Assembly: GCF_001949145.1 (NCBI RefSeq)
Contig: NW_019091398.1
Location: forward strand, 413,637-475,471
Direction: 5' to 3'
Length of the DNA stretch: 61,835 nt
Source of the DNA: Acanthaster planci
Lineage: Eukaryota > Echinodermata > Asteroidea > Valvatida > Acanthasteridae
Positions 40,901-50,750 of the stretch are shown here, in pieces. The notes under the pieces were generated by a model. That model was given only the letters and a program-made list of their open reading frames with translations. It had not been told where the DNA came from and searched no databases. Each line of letters opens with the position of its first letter. Within the stretch, counting starts at the first letter, position 1. Position numbers and translations under genes: made by a program.

Positions 40901-43900
40901 CTGGAAGTCAATTCGGTCAGTTTGAAGGCACAATGTTGGAACACAACCAGTTTCCTGGAAGCTTGTGACCTGAGACAAAAGACAGCATATTTTTCATGTT
41001 ATCCCTAACCATCCAAAATCCATTGAAATCCATCTCCACGTTTTGGTGGATGTTGAGGGGCTTGGTCCAGTCGGCCTGCCGTGACCAAATGTTGGACTAT
41101 AGCAGGCTTGGTCCAGGAGGTCTAGAGCACCGCTGGGCATTTAATGCATGTGTTGTCATGGCAACCATACTGATGACATCATGAAAGCCAAGTGGAGTAG
41201 GTCCGTCAAAAAAAAAGACCACCACGCCAGTGGTGGACATTTTTGGCAATGTGGATTGCACACAGAGTGTTGGATTTTGATGGATATCGTCTAATGCCTA
41301 CTTAAAGACACTAGGGAGTTAGGGTGAAGGAGTTCTGTGTGACAGCAGCAGTTTTTGCAAAGAATAGCACCAATACCAGAAGTCAATATTATCTACCGCC
41401 TACCAACATCACCAATTCTGTTAACAGTTTTGTACCAGTCTAGATGCCGACTTGTTCTTGGATGAGCTATAGTAAGGATGTTGAGCTGATGGGAACAGTA
41501 TCTGTAGGTTGAGTAGGGTCAGATGGGTCATTCGGGAGGGAACCCACTCTTCAAGAGTTGTGACCTGCTCTGGAGTGGCTGAAGGTCGATTTTCATCTAC
41601 AACCTCTGTAGCAATCAATCATAAAAAGGAATCCTTCAATGCCTAATGTGAACAAGTGTAGTGCGAAGCATTCAAACTGAGGATTTATTGAAAAAGAGTC
41701 ATCAAAATGTTGTTCCTCTGCAAAAAAAAATTGTCACCTGGATGTGGGATGCTATATGGTTCGTATTCATGGTCTGAGGCACATTCCATCAACTTCATTA
41801 ACCTGTGGACCACATCACTGTCAACTATCACTTTGGTTGGGTTGAAAAGGAATCGTTTGCAGGATGTCTCTTTCATGTCAAAAACTGGATCAGAATCATC
41901 GGCGCTATGGTGAGATGATCGGCTTGATGAATCACCGGCTGATTGGATGATAAAGAATTTAAAGACAGTTTTCAAAACCTATGTGTAAATGAAGTTTGGG
42001 GCTTTGTAATTCATTTGACCGGTTCTTCTTTCAAGTTAATGCTCATAATGTCCGGGCAGCCATTTTGTCAGCCATCTTCTTGATGGTGGATCTAAGGCTG
42101 TGCTGAATATCTGAATATTCGATCTATTATCAAATATTTGAATATTATTTTCCGAATTGGAATATTCGAATGCAAAATTCATGAAAAGGAAGGGAGAATT
42201 TTCTTCTGTTTTAAATGAGAAAAAATGCATCATGGAGGCTTCTTTCAGACAGATTCAAAAGAAAAGCAACAGAAATCTTACGACGCAAAAAGTAAATTAT
42301 TCGTTCAAAAATTTAAAAGGAATAGGAATTTTCAAAAGGGAAAGAAGTACTGTTCATCTCTTAAATCTTGCTAAATCTTGGCCGGAGATACTCCTACAAG
42401 CGAGAAGCTATTACAGTGATTATAATGTAGAATTATGTATGTTACTGCAACTGATTTTGTATATGGTTTAATCATCAACAATCTGCCGCTTGGTAAGACC
42501 GACTATTTGGATATTTAATTGAATTGAAGGTTGAACATTGAATATTCGAATGGTGAATTATTCGTATTGACTCAGCCTTAGGTGGATCTACGTACTACAG
42601 CCAAGCTGGGCCATCTGGAGGTGAGAACGGGGGGGGGGGGGGTCATCAATTATGTGGTTATGTATCTCTCTGCACTCACATGGAGGGAGGGTACCAACTC
42701 CCACTGGTGACATGTTAGCATGCTCATAGTGTAAAACGCAATAAAGAGAATGAAGGAAAGCACCACCGGCAATCAATGCATACACTGCCCAAGGGTGTGC
42801 GGCTCCTGAACTGTCCTTATTAGTTACACAAAGACCTCCACAAGCACTCAAAGAGTGTGCACAGAGACTGACTGCACTGTGTGTGATGGTCAAGAGATGA
42901 TAGGGTCGCACTATTGAGTCACCGTGAAAAAAAAGGCACACAAGTTGGAAAAACAACCCACCGTTTTTGTTCCCCGTCAGCTCAGCTACAAAGAGGTAGT
43001 CTGTCCAGACCGCACCAAACCTCTGCGTGGCTAATGCCTCACTGAACGTATCCTGGTGAGTGTCCCAGTCCAGAATGAAGGATGCCCTCTGCTGTCTGTT
43101 CTCTGGACAGTTCCCGTCAAACAGGGAGTTGGTGAGGTAGTTTGTTTGCTTCTGGTTGTAGTCAGGAGAGCCGCAGTGTAAGAAGAGAGGACCCTGGTTG
43201 GAAAAAATAAAGTATAATTGCATTGAATGTCCAAATATTGATACACTGGGAAAAATACTTCACAAGGTCACACAGCTCTCGTACATACGTATATATACAA
43301 ACTGAAATGACCTTTTCAACAATTGGCCAGAACGAGCATTGTCTTTTTTGGAACATTTCCGTGTGTTCACATTGCAGGCCCCTGCACTTTAAACAAATTT
43401 TAGTGGTAGCCGCGAGGAAATCATGTCTCAAACCACGGTAGGTGGCTCTGTGAAGAGAAAAACAGGACCAGTGCAAGTTTTGTGGTCTAATTTGCAGTTT
43501 CCACGGGGGATGGAAGAAACAGAATTGTAGAGAGTTACAAACCAAATATTGGCCAGTGGTTGGATAGTTACATGTACCTGGTCAAGCATTCTTTGGTCAT
43601 CTTCATCAGCGACCATCCCACACACACAGTCCCCCATCACCGATGCGGTGATATAACTGAAACCCATCTGATGTACAAAGAATTCCTCCCCCTTCATTAA
43701 CACTTCAATGGCTGATCCGTTCAGTTCCATCTTGAGTAGTGGGTAGGTTTCCAACTTGGCAGAGGGGGTGGAGTAGACCGGATGGTCTCTCGAGATTTCT
43801 CTGGTCAGCTGGTCAGAAAGAACAACACAGCTGTTACTAACGAACGACATCCAGGAAAACTTATTCAACAGTAGTGCTTGCAGGAAAAGCCTGCATTGTT

Positions 43901-45482
43901 AGTTTGAAAAGGAAAAGTCCAAATAAAACCATACACCTACATGTCCGCTTAGTTTGGGAACACCCCCATTTACCAGTAACAGTTTTGAGATTCCTTCATT
44001 ACCTTGAAGGTGATACGCCCTCTGTTGCAATACAGACCGACAGCCAGTATTGGGTCGGGCCGTTTTTCTCTCCGTTTGGATCCACTCATTCCATCTTCCT
44101 CCTCCTCATAGTACAAGAGATCTGGGACGTAGGACCATGCCCATGATGCCCAACCCTCAGAGCTGGAATCTTCGGCCTGGGAAGAGTCTGCAAACAGTGA
44201 CCAGAATCAAACATGAAACTTCAGCTTCCCATGGAAATTTTCAATTAAGATATATGTAAGTCACATCTACACGTTCACTCAAACGTTGCCTGTTTCAATT
44301 CCTGAAAAAGATTCAACTTTAGGTCTTAAGTTCCATCCTGAAGAAGGGAACCCAATTCCTCTTTGTGAAGGACATCAAAGAAAGGACATGAGTTTATCTT
44401 GGGTGTGGTTTCTTGCGGTAGGAGAAGGGTACATGAATAGACAGGGTAGCATCTGACTGATACACTGTCCCAATGTTCATATCACTCTTTAAATTTAAGT
44501 TAAATGGAAGGCGGCCGGGTGCCCTCTAAATCTACCAATGGCATTTACATGTACCTGTTTTTGTGTCTCTTTTGACAACCTCCTCTGTTGCGGTCTGGTC
44601 CCCTGACTCTCCCGACTTGCTCCCTTGATCCAGTGTCCCGTAATACAATGCTAGGAGTAGCTGGAGTAGTCGAAGGAACATCGGCAGCTGTGTGTCTGAC
44701 ACAGACATGTCCAGCTCCTCACAGTAAACATTCATCTTGATGACAGACGGTCTCTTAGCATTCAGGCTGGCGTACGTCATAAGCATGCGCAGCGACACAG
44801 CACATCGATACACCATCGGCTCCTGGTAAATCTCAATCTTTCCGCTGGCATTCCTCTTATCCAAGCAGACTGTAATGTCGGAAAACTCACACACTCTTCT
44901 CAGTACCAGTTCTGGTAGGCTCAGCTCGGTGAAGGCTGACTGCCAGTCGGTGTTGACGGCAAAAGACTCGGCAGACTTGACATTCACTGACAGGACGATG
45001 TCATCCTCGACATACTTCAAAACCAGGTTTTTGACGACCAGCGTTACGTTATTAATGACCCTGTTCATCAGAGACTGCACATAACCAGGAGGTAAATCTC
45101 GATCCTGTTTCTCGTACTTCTGCTTTGCCTTACTTGCAGCCTCCGTCTTACTCACCAGGCTTGATTTTGAGGAGGTGCTGTCATGCTCATCGTAACCTGC
45201 ATCGCGAAGTTTTACCGCACATTCGATTGTGTTAATTGTGATGACAACAGGTTCATAGCCCAACCGAGTCCATGGCACATGAATGCGTAACTCGTGGATG
45301 TGTCCGCTGACAAACGTCAAAGGGAGGTTAAGCTCTTGCTCCAAGACCTCAAGTCGTAGATCCAGTTTATTCAGCACCAGGTCACCACCCCAAAGAGACA
45401 GCTGGAGGTCCTCCGGCTTAAGATTCTTGATGTACTTATCCACATAGCCAAGGAGAAAGGGAGAGATGTATGACTCAAGCAT
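14323..45482 (-). CDS. VPS13B: VPS13B (COH1) bridge-like lipid-transfer protein, complete, 49 coding exons
   Basis: VPS13B is a very long rod protein with a hydrophobic groove that moves lipids between membranes; in vertebrates it sits at the Golgi and early endosomes, is linked to RAB6, and its loss causes Cohen syndrome. The protein starts MLESYISPFLLGYVDKYIKN at 45482, as in vertebrates; an earlier in-frame Met at 45515 is not conserved. It ends at the TAG at 14323. The 49 exons inferred here total 12497 nt. All junction phases agree except in exon 13, which is one base short; with that base restored the product is about 4165 residues, against about 4000 in human. Landmarks are an N-terminal chorein domain, Ser-rich linkers, asparagine-bearing VAB repeats, the conserved C-terminal helical region (GGAAEFVSQTGQ) and a PH-like end. 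The 115-N gap lies in the intron between exons 38 and 39. A possible AATAAA lies on the minus strand at 13695-13690. Confidence 0.97.
17169..21646 (-). CDS. VPS13B: VPS13B exons 37-43: VPS13 adaptor-binding (VAB) repeats and following region
   Basis: Exons are 21646-21322, 20793-20611, 20224-20090, 19741-19445, 19246-19039, 18798-18575 and 18264-17169. The repeats carry the asparagine-led motifs expected of VAB modules: VNETDVDI in exon 37, LRNTSKKALLL in exon 39 and IANACSYPLHFG in exon 41. VAB domains recruit organelle adaptors in the VPS13 family. Exon 43 (1096 nt) is the largest exon and runs from GIGYVLVS to HYTSGALFKAG, including LFASVHASLKLFIAADSTPL, close to human. The 115-N assembly gap lies between exons 38 and 39; both flanking phases are 0 and the protein reads on smoothly, so a hidden exon is unlikely. 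Confidence 0.94.
19820..20030. repeat. Dispersed repeat, copy 2 (first copy 145-350)
   Basis: Same orientation and order of shared strings as the copy near the left edge of the window. It lies in VPS13B intron 39. Unclassified. Confidence 0.6.
20296..20410. other. Assembly gap (115 N)
   Basis: Run of N in the intron between VPS13B exons 38 and 39. Open frames drawn across it are artefacts. Confidence 1.
22118..31463 (-). CDS. VPS13B: VPS13B exons 23-36: conserved middle to VAB domain entry
   Basis: Exons are 31463-31233, 31090-30810, 30586-30433, 30310-30117, 29741-29563, 29295-29114, 25633-25497, 25320-25117, 24674-24510, 24232-24077, 23456-23193, 23005-22925, 22635-22460 and 22300-22118. 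Exon 26 holds one of the best-conserved stretches, LTPKPNEIVFTSL then WGSMTWCYPESRI. Exon 27 starts VPCTLEYWDDLRQ. Exon 31 holds AICNDTDETLRFGQV and exon 32 CIEGWRNWRWSEPFS, matching human nearly residue for residue. Exon 24 could instead end at 30780 (also phase 0). Intron 28 is unusually long (25634-29113) and contains a GPCR pseudogene plus MITEs. Confidence 0.93.
22776..22834. mobile_element. Short palindromic TTAA element (TTAACCCTAAC termini)
   Basis: Fifty-nine bases, starting TTAACCCTAAC and ending GTTAGGGTTAA. The inner parts are also complementary (CTCCTCAGTCCTCCAA against GGATTGAGGAG), so the whole folds into a hairpin. It shares termini with the 70-bp family but not its core. It lies in a VPS13B intron. 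Confidence 0.65.
23560..23737. repeat. Dispersed repeat, copy 2 (first copy 7155-7350)
   Basis: Same orientation as the first copy, with shared GACCAAGAGAGG, ATTACAGTCGCATCACTACC and ATGAGGGGGTGCTTCTG-type strings. It lies in the VPS13B intron between exons 32 and 33. Confidence 0.6.
24799..24983. mobile_element. TTAA MITE (TTAACCCCTT family), copy 1
   Basis: 185 bases with inverted ends TTAACCCCTTCACGCC and CGAAGGGGTTAA. The core shares CAGCAGGCCC, GTATGTGTGGTATGCACTAA and TCCTCA with the copy at 28521-28717. No coding content. It lies in VPS13B intron 30. Confidence 0.8.
25946..26896 (-). pseudogene. Degenerate rhodopsin-type GPCR nested in VPS13B intron 28
   Basis: A single-exon seven-helix receptor remnant lies on the same strand as VPS13B. 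From 26896 one frame encodes TM1 (with the conserved N in VLNSVML), TM2 (LTFSDLFAGL), the WMLGDFVC turn with the disulfide Cys, TM3, and TM4 with its Trp (LSGFWVL). The DRY motif reads DGN. The frame then closes; ECL2 and TM5 (FYFNVTFLLLVLITLFGLYA) continue in a second frame from about 26481. A TAA interrupts this frame at 26253-26251. TM6 (ATTIIIIAGTLGVCW) follows in that second frame. TM7 (CWLNVVIYYLHNRVL, with NPxxY degraded to NVVIY) is back in the first frame up to about 25946. Two frameshifts, a stop and two broken signature motifs indicate a pseudogene. Its subfamily was not determined. Confidence 0.85.
27378..27447. mobile_element. Short TTAA MITE (TTAACCCTAAC family), best-preserved copy
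   Basis: Seventy bases bounded by TTAACCCTAAC and GTTAGGGTTAA, with core GGGTGTATGTAAAATC and GGAGGATTTGGGACT. Its right TTAA (27444-27447) is also the first four bases of the next element. Confidence 0.85.
27444..27800. mobile_element. TTAACCACTT-family MITE, inverse copy with unclear right end
   Basis: Starts TTAACCACTTGCTGCC and carries the reverse complement of the internal sequence of the element at 4084-4626 (GACAAAAGCACTCCA, GCATGCTAATCTGGC). The opposite terminus was not found, so the right boundary is approximate. Confidence 0.6.
28521..28717. mobile_element. TTAA MITE (TTAACCCCTT family), copy 2
   Basis: 197 bases in the same orientation as copy 1. The left TTAA has decayed to TTCA (TTCAACCCCTTAATGC); the right end is GTTAAGGGGTTAA. 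The core strings are shared with 24799-24983. It lies in VPS13B intron 28. Confidence 0.8.
32361..36874 (-). CDS. VPS13B: VPS13B exons 15-22: Ser/Pro-rich linkers and central beta segments
   Basis: Exons are 36874-36629, 36472-36012, 35850-35071, 34949-34734, 34599-34479, 33966-33258, 33013-32774 and 32534-32361. Exons 16, 17 and 20 contain low-complexity Ser/Pro/Gln linkers that probably account for most of the extra length over human. Recognisable core segments include LVYLDCKEVRIFAP, PVMVCGHSIEVNFTSD and PADYTVSWLETCPGEP. The exon 21 start (33013) is the acceptor that keeps phase 1; it follows CCACGAAG and is the least certain boundary in this block. The exon 19 donor (34478) is flanked by a hAT-like MITE. 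Confidence 0.88.
34180..34466. mobile_element. hAT-like MITE with 8-bp target duplication beside a VPS13B splice donor
   Basis: 287 bases with inverted ends CAAAGATCGTATAG(T/C)GCCG and GC-rich inner arms. It is flanked on both sides by GAAATAAC (34172-34179 and 34467-34474), the 8-bp duplication typical of hAT elements. The right duplication runs into the GTAAG donor of VPS13B exon 19 (34478-34474 on the minus strand). No transposase. Confidence 0.88.
36925..37258 (+). mobile_element. tRNA-derived SINE, copy 1
   Basis: A tRNA-like head has A box TGGCCTAGTGG (about 36933-36943) and B box GGTTCAAATCC (36978-36988). It is followed by a body shared with the SINE at 50751 (GGGCAAGTCAC against GGCAAGTCACC, then CTCTCTCCACCCAGGA). 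The tail GCGCTATATAAATAACC then ATTATTATA resembles LINE-derived SINE tails. It lies in VPS13B intron 14. Confidence 0.8.
37365..37506 (-). mobile_element. Small MITE with CAGGCATGCAA termini, copy 1
   Basis: About 142 bases. On the minus strand it matches 53462-53606 along most of its length, from CAGGCATGCAACTTTTCC to TTGCATGCCT. It lies in VPS13B intron 14 beside the SINE. Confidence 0.7.
37863..41938 (-). CDS. VPS13B: VPS13B exons 5-14: central groove region, with a frame break in exon 13
   Basis: Exons are 41938-41738, 41605-41436, 40969-40790, 40556-40429, 39992-39808, 39366-39232, 39134-38958, 38833-38663, 38472-38241 and 37988-37863. They encode repeating beta-rich segments of the lipid channel, such as EEWVPSRMTHLTLLNLQILF, IFGCQFGLTFID and KSCFVALPTDHLIFGPG. 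Phases chain cleanly from exon 5 to exon 12. Exon 13 enters in phase 1 but has 232 nt, where 230 or 233 is needed. Its first part reads GSSSVQRIKTCLLDK in one frame and its end reads LLEKMWLVLKQLTVQ in another. The switch falls between about 38294 and 38315. Exon 14 was closed at the strong donor GTGAGT (37862), which restores phase 0. Confidence 0.9.
42093..42580. mobile_element. hAT-like MITE with 8-bp target duplication GGTGGATC
   Basis: 488 bases from TAAGGCTG to CAGCCTTA, flanked by GGTGGATC at 42085-42092 and 42581-42588. The subterminal regions are rich in AATATTCGAAT-type motifs in both orientations. The 8-bp duplication indicates hAT. The internal 104-codon open frame has no recognisable similarity. 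It lies in VPS13B intron 4. Confidence 0.82.
42962..45482 (-). CDS. VPS13B: VPS13B exons 1-4: chorein N-terminal domain
   Basis: Exons are 45482-44555, 44187-44003, 43808-43578 and 43193-42962. Exon 1 (309 codons) carries the chorein domain that caps the lipid groove, with the near-invariant strings LQLSLWGGDLVL, SGHIHELRIHVPWT, DLPPGYVQSL and KYVEDDIVLSVN. Exon 2 has an acidic stretch after SWAWSYVPDLLYY, as human VPS13B does. Exon 4 begins GPLFLHCG and ends in phase 1 at TGNKN. Intron 4 (41939-42961) holds a 488-bp hAT-like MITE. Identification is unambiguous. Confidence 0.96.
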
Positions 45483-46094
45483 GATGGCAGTTGAGTTAGT
45501 TGACCTCTGACACAAAACACTTCACTCAGTCTCCAGGTACAGGTATCCTGAGAAACAAAGTTGTGTAACATCTTTGATATTCTTTGACGTTATTTAATTT
45601 TGCTTTATCCACACTTTAGAAAGTTTGGACCAATTGAAATTAATCATCAACATACTATGCACAAAATTGAAATGAATCGCATTTGCGTACCGTTAGTCAA
45701 GGGGATGGTGTGTCTGGATTTGCCATCATTTGGTGAGAAATTTTTCAGTGTTCGTCTGAAAAAAGTCCTTGTCTTGATTCACTTTTATTGAGCAAAAAAA
45801 TAAACTTCCACTTTCAGAGGAAAAACATGTGATTTTGTTTTTATAATGAAAATTTCACGTACATGGTAAGATTAAGCATGAAAACTGGGGTTGGCAGGTA
45901 GCCTAACAGTAATACATGTGGTAATACAGAAGCTAGAATTCAGTTGGCCGTAGAAAATTTGATATGGTACAAAGGCTACAAATTTTTTTCTACATGTTCA
46001 TGATGTTCAGCATGATCTATTAAGGGCAACTTTATTGAGTGTACTCTATAATGAGTTGATTTGCCAGAAAGAGTTCCAAATTTGGACGTCACTT

Positions 46095-46370
46095 GACGCC
46101 CTGTGCACAAACCCGATGAGAGTAGTCTGAAGAATTCTAAGTGCTTTCAAATTAAAGTGAATAGTTTAACATTTTTGATGCTAACTTTGACTTTTTGAGA
46201 CAATTTATTTTATAATGATGATTATCTACTACAAGGGAAAATAATTAGTGATATCTGTACATGTACATGTATGTACATGTATGTAGAATTATTACTAATT
46301 TGCCTTTGAATGAAATCCATTCATACGATAATTAACTCAGGAGGGAGAACAATCAAATTGCGCAAGAGTC
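46095..46370. mobile_element. Partial MITE of the GACACCCTGTGCACAAACC family
   Basis: Begins GACGCCCTGTGCACAAACCC and follows the left side of the element at 8920-9248 (CGATGAGA, then TCTGAAGAATTCT). The matching right terminus was not found, so the end is approximate. A short TACATGTA-rich run (about 46258-46283) lies within it. Confidence 0.55.
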
Positions 46371-46775
46371 AAAATTGTAATTAACAGGGACACTGTCACT
46401 ATCAATGACTGGTGCAGGGTTTTTACATTGGCAGAGTATATAGACCAGGCGCCAGCAAATTTATACTAAATGATACTTTGCTGGACACACATGCATAATA
46501 GCTGCTTTTGGGGAGGATTTAGAAATTCTAACCATGACAAATTTTAATCTTGTTCTGCACCAACATAGTCGTTGAACTTCACATTCAAGATGTGGGAATC
46601 AGATCATTCTACGATTTGGGACGTTTTTCTCTCAAAAATATTGATTTTTCTGATTCACGCCACGAATCAGAAAAAGAGAATGTAAAACTCTGTAATAAAG
46701 TGTTGGATTCAATTTAGAATTAACAAAAGAATAATTTTCTTGGTTTTGGGGGACGAACAAAAAGGGGGATGGTCA

Positions 46776-46855
46776 TTGGAATTCAAACCCAGCTGGGAGC
46801 ATGTCGTGATTTAAAGATGTGTACACTATCCGCCAGACCACAGATATTCCAACGG
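46776..46855 (-). mobile_element. tRNA-like SINE head fragment
   Basis: On the minus strand this reads CTGTGGTCTGGCGGATAGTG followed about 40 bases later by GGGTTTGAATTCC. These look like degraded pol III A and B boxes at SINE spacing. No body or tail was seen. Confidence 0.4.
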
Positions 46856-47381
46856 AACAAAACGTGATGTTCGACTTCCGCCGCACTCCGATAACGTGGG
46901 AGTGTGGTGAACGTTGAACACCACAGTTTTACTACTGATGTGCTAGTCCCTAACATTACTATACTACAATTTAGAGGTAATTTTATCCTTTATACGCTCA
47001 CTCATGCCAAAGAGGGCACTGTCTACTTGTAGCGATCAGAATCAGCTAAATACCATTAAGGTAATTTTGCTGGCATCGGCCATATATAGGCCTACACTAT
47101 CTTTCACATTATTCATGTTGGTGCAGCAAACATGTAAATGTTATTGACAGACTGCTAATAAAAGACATGAACATGATGACAGAAGGCCCCCAAAAGAACG
47201 ACTGTGTTAAGCTCCAACTACAGCATCAATCCCAATTATAGTTGGGACCAGCATGGCCGGCCCAACTAGAACTACAGACTGTAGTTGGGCTGGCCCAACT
47301 AAAGCACAGAGGTTTAGTTTCATGAGTGTGTGCATGTTCCATAGCATGGATTAAGTCATTTTTTTACGTCAACATCTTGTG

Positions 47382-47478
47382 TACCCCCAGAACTGTAGGG
47401 TGCGACGTCCGCTCCGCTAGCCTCCCGATCCCACGAGAGCGGAGCGGACGTCGGACGGACAGTTACATGTTTGGGGTA
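47382..47478. mobile_element. 97-bp hairpin element with 9-bp target duplication
   Basis: Ends TACCCC and GGGGTA, flanked on both sides by CATCTTGTG (47373-47381 and 47479-47487). Inside is a perfect 16-base inverted repeat, CGACGTCCGCTCCGCT (47403-47418) against AGCGGAGCGGACGTCG (47438-47453), around a 19-base loop. AACTGT and ACAGTT pair further out. A 9-bp duplication suggests Mutator-type transposition. Confidence 0.78.
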
Positions 47479-49330
47479 CATCTTGTGTTTGTAGAATTTT
47501 CTTATAGATGAAGTGCCACTTTATGTCAGGCAAGGTGTGAAGTGCATGAACTTAGAAAAGGTTGAGCAATTTCCTTTTAAGATTGGAGTTGGGTCAGCCC
47601 AACTGCATCCGGCGTAGCAATCGTGTGGCCGTGGGAATCGCGACAAGCAGATCATGATCATCAGATGATCGACACGAAGACAGTGATTTTTATCGAAAAC
47701 TACAATAAATCAGTAATGATGATCACAGTCGATTCTTACAATCAATTTGCAACAGATATGCTTTTTCTGAAATAATTTTAAGACAAAAGGCATGAAAAAA
47801 TCCAACATTTAGGCCTACGTTATTTAGTCAGCTAACAGTGTCCAACTAAGTTCCACGTAGCTTGTTCAATGGAGGTCGCCATCTTCCACTTGTCAACATG
47901 TTATTTACGGAAAGGCCGTAACATTTTATGATGAGGGTTGGAGAAACTGATCAACCGTGTAAATAATCAAAAGCAAAGGTATCATATCTCTTTTCCAAAA
48001 CACAAAGCAACAGTTAGACCAATTAACAGGGTTTTTTATCTTTACCGATTTAGTTGTGGGGATGTAGTTTGAAAATTTTGAGGGATGCACGAACGATGAC
48101 CATGAATATAAACATATATTGGAACCTTTCAGAAAATTGGACCAGTCTAATCGGCTGTTACTTTGGCAAAGGGGTATACCGTACAAGGCATGTTGGATTA
48201 CCTTGTGGAATAAGAAAAGCATCGTTAATGTCAAAGGTCAGCTCGATTTAGTATTTTATACACGCTTCATTGATTTGCGATAGGCCCTACGTGCGCTTGA
48301 TGGTTGAATGGAGTCTTCATTCACTGCTCACGTTGTGTTTGTGGTTTTGCCATTAACGTAGGTAAGATATTCGTGACTTTTGCTCCGTTTCATGATGAAA
48401 GTGAACCGAAAGAGGTTCTTTTTAAAGTAAGGTACGCTGTCAAAACATTACCCTTTACAGAATTTCGGTAAAACATGTGAAATGAATAAAGACCATGACG
48501 GAAAAAAGCACTAATGAATGTAACGATACAATGTCACTGTGTCACAGTCGAGTCACTGTCATGACTGAACAGCACGTTAGCAGGCCATGGGATAGGAAAA
48601 TGTTTTCCCACCTCCATGTGTAGGCTAAGTGTTGACTATTGTTTTGAGGTTGACATTCACATGACAAAGAGGGCACGTCGTACATTAATCATTATGTCGA
48701 ATGTATTTTGCAGTATGTGCTGCCTGACTGTTGACAATATGTCAGTTGTTTACGCGATTTGCGAGGTTGAGGCAAGACCTTTCATTTCGTACACAGTACC
48801 TGGGCATATCAGGTGACAGGGTACAGTGCTATACCACAGACAGACCGACTCAGTCATGTCAGTACACCGAATCTGAAAGGGAACGGTGGTGATGTTCTGC
48901 GCATATTTTGAAAGTGCACAAATCTCAAAGTTGAGCAACTTTTAGAAGGTTGTGCATATTTCAAATCTGCGCAGATAACATTGAGCGCACTCTTTGCACG
49001 TGTGCAATTTTTGATAAACTCTGCGATTTTTAAAGGGAGTCACGATGGTTGGCGTTTGACTGTGCCTGGCCGTGGCGGGCAGCCCATGGCACAGGGATTC
49101 CCATTCCCCTGGAAGGCTAGTCTCCAGCTACATGTGCATGTATCTGTCACCAGTCAAGCTGGGAAACTGTCGCCTTACGTAAGGGCCAGAATTCCAGCAC
49201 AAACTAGCAGTTTTGGAGGTTATTTCATAATCCTTAATTTCCCTGATTGTTATTAGTTTTGTCAGGCATCCTACTTTTAATTTTATTGCAGATGCATTTC
49301 TAAGAAATACATGTATGGCTCTAAGAATTT

Positions 49331-49922
49331 NNNNNNNNNNNNNNNNNNNNNNNNNNNNNNNNNNNNNNNNNNNNNNNNNNNNNNNNNNNNNNNNNNNNNN
49401 NNNNNNNNNNNNNNNNNNNNNNNNNNNNNNNNNNNNNNNNNNNNNNNNNNNNNNNNNNNNNNNNNNNNNNNNNNNNNNNNNNNNNNNNNNNNNNNNNNNN
49501 NNNNNNNNNNNNNNNNNNNNNNNNNNNNNNNNNNNNNNNNNNNNNNNNNNNNNNNNNNNNNNNNNNNNNNNNNNNNNNNNNNNNNNNNNNNNNNNNNNNN
49601 NNNNNNNNNNNNNNNNNNNNNNNNNNNNNNNNNNNNNNNNNNNNNNNNNNNNNNNNNNNNNNNNNNNNNNNNNNNNNNNNNNNNNNNNNNNNNNNNNNNN
49701 NNNNNNNNNNNNNNNNNNNNNNNNNNNNNNNNNNNNNNNNNNNNNNNNNNNNNNNNNNNNNNNNNNNNNNNNNNNNNNNNNNNNNNNNNNNNNNNNNNNN
49801 NNNNNNNNNNNNNNNNNNNNNNNNNNNNNNNNNNNNNNNNNNNNNNNNNNNNNNNNNNNNNNNNNNNNNNNNNNNNNNNNNNNNNNNNNNNNNNNNNNNN
49901 NNNNNNNNNNNNNNNNNNNNNN
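49331..49922. other. Assembly gap (592 N)
   Basis: Run of N between VPS13B and KDM1B. The long frames drawn across it are artefacts. Confidence 1.
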
Positions 49923-50750
49923 GAGGGAAGAACAGTCTGAACTAAATGTCAGCAGGGGAATTTAGTTGCTCTCACTTGGCAATATTCATTAAAATGCTTT
50001 AATGGCCAAATTTCTCACGGCTGGCTGGCATGACGTACAGTGCCCCAGCCGCATAAGTATACATGTATATATGCTACATGCCGTACACACACTTCACGCA
50101 CGAAACAGACCCGACAAAAGTGTGTAAATGTATGCATGTAGTTGAATTCAGCCTCTCACGTACGACTTATGTGTGGTTCATGTATTCTCGCAATTTTTCA
50201 TCACTGTGCACAAGTTTTATGGCAATATCTGTGGTTGTGAAATTCAAATATTGCACACAAATCTTAAATTTCTACATTTGCAAAGATTGCCCTCAACAGT
50301 GACAACCTTGATGAGGCCTTGTTTCCCACATGTCCTAGGCCGACCATCCCATGTACAAAGTACTATTAGACCACGATGCGACCATATAGGCCTTGTCCGA
50401 CCTTCATGATCATGATGATTTAGACATGTCAGGCTCATCATCATGATCATGCCAATCAATATTGCTGCTCACCACTTCCTGCCCCGATTTCTCCTCCCCC
50501 TTGCCTCATTTTTGGGATATTTGATTTTGATTTTTAAGCAAAAATTCCACCCAATTTCAACCTTTCAGACTATTGCACTCTGCAGAAAATTTGCATGTTT
50601 CTTTGTCTACGCTATGTTACTTGCCAGAAGCATGGTTATAAACATATACCCCCCAAACAGTTACAAGACTGTGAGTAATAATGGCTAACCATGGCCGACT
50701 TCTGAACAGACCTTGTTAATGCCATTTTTTATCATGTTTCCTAAATCTAT

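Noticed and set aside
42157-42471. Plus-strand open frame of 104 codons
   Set aside because: It lies inside the hAT-like MITE at 42093-42580 and has no transposase-like motif.
42588-42720. Possible extra VPS13B exon between exons 4 and 5
   Set aside because: Exon 4 ends in phase 1 and exon 5 starts with the two bases needed, so no extra exon is required.
49311-49965. Long plus-strand open frames over 200 codons
   Set aside because: They consist almost wholly of the 592-N assembly gap.
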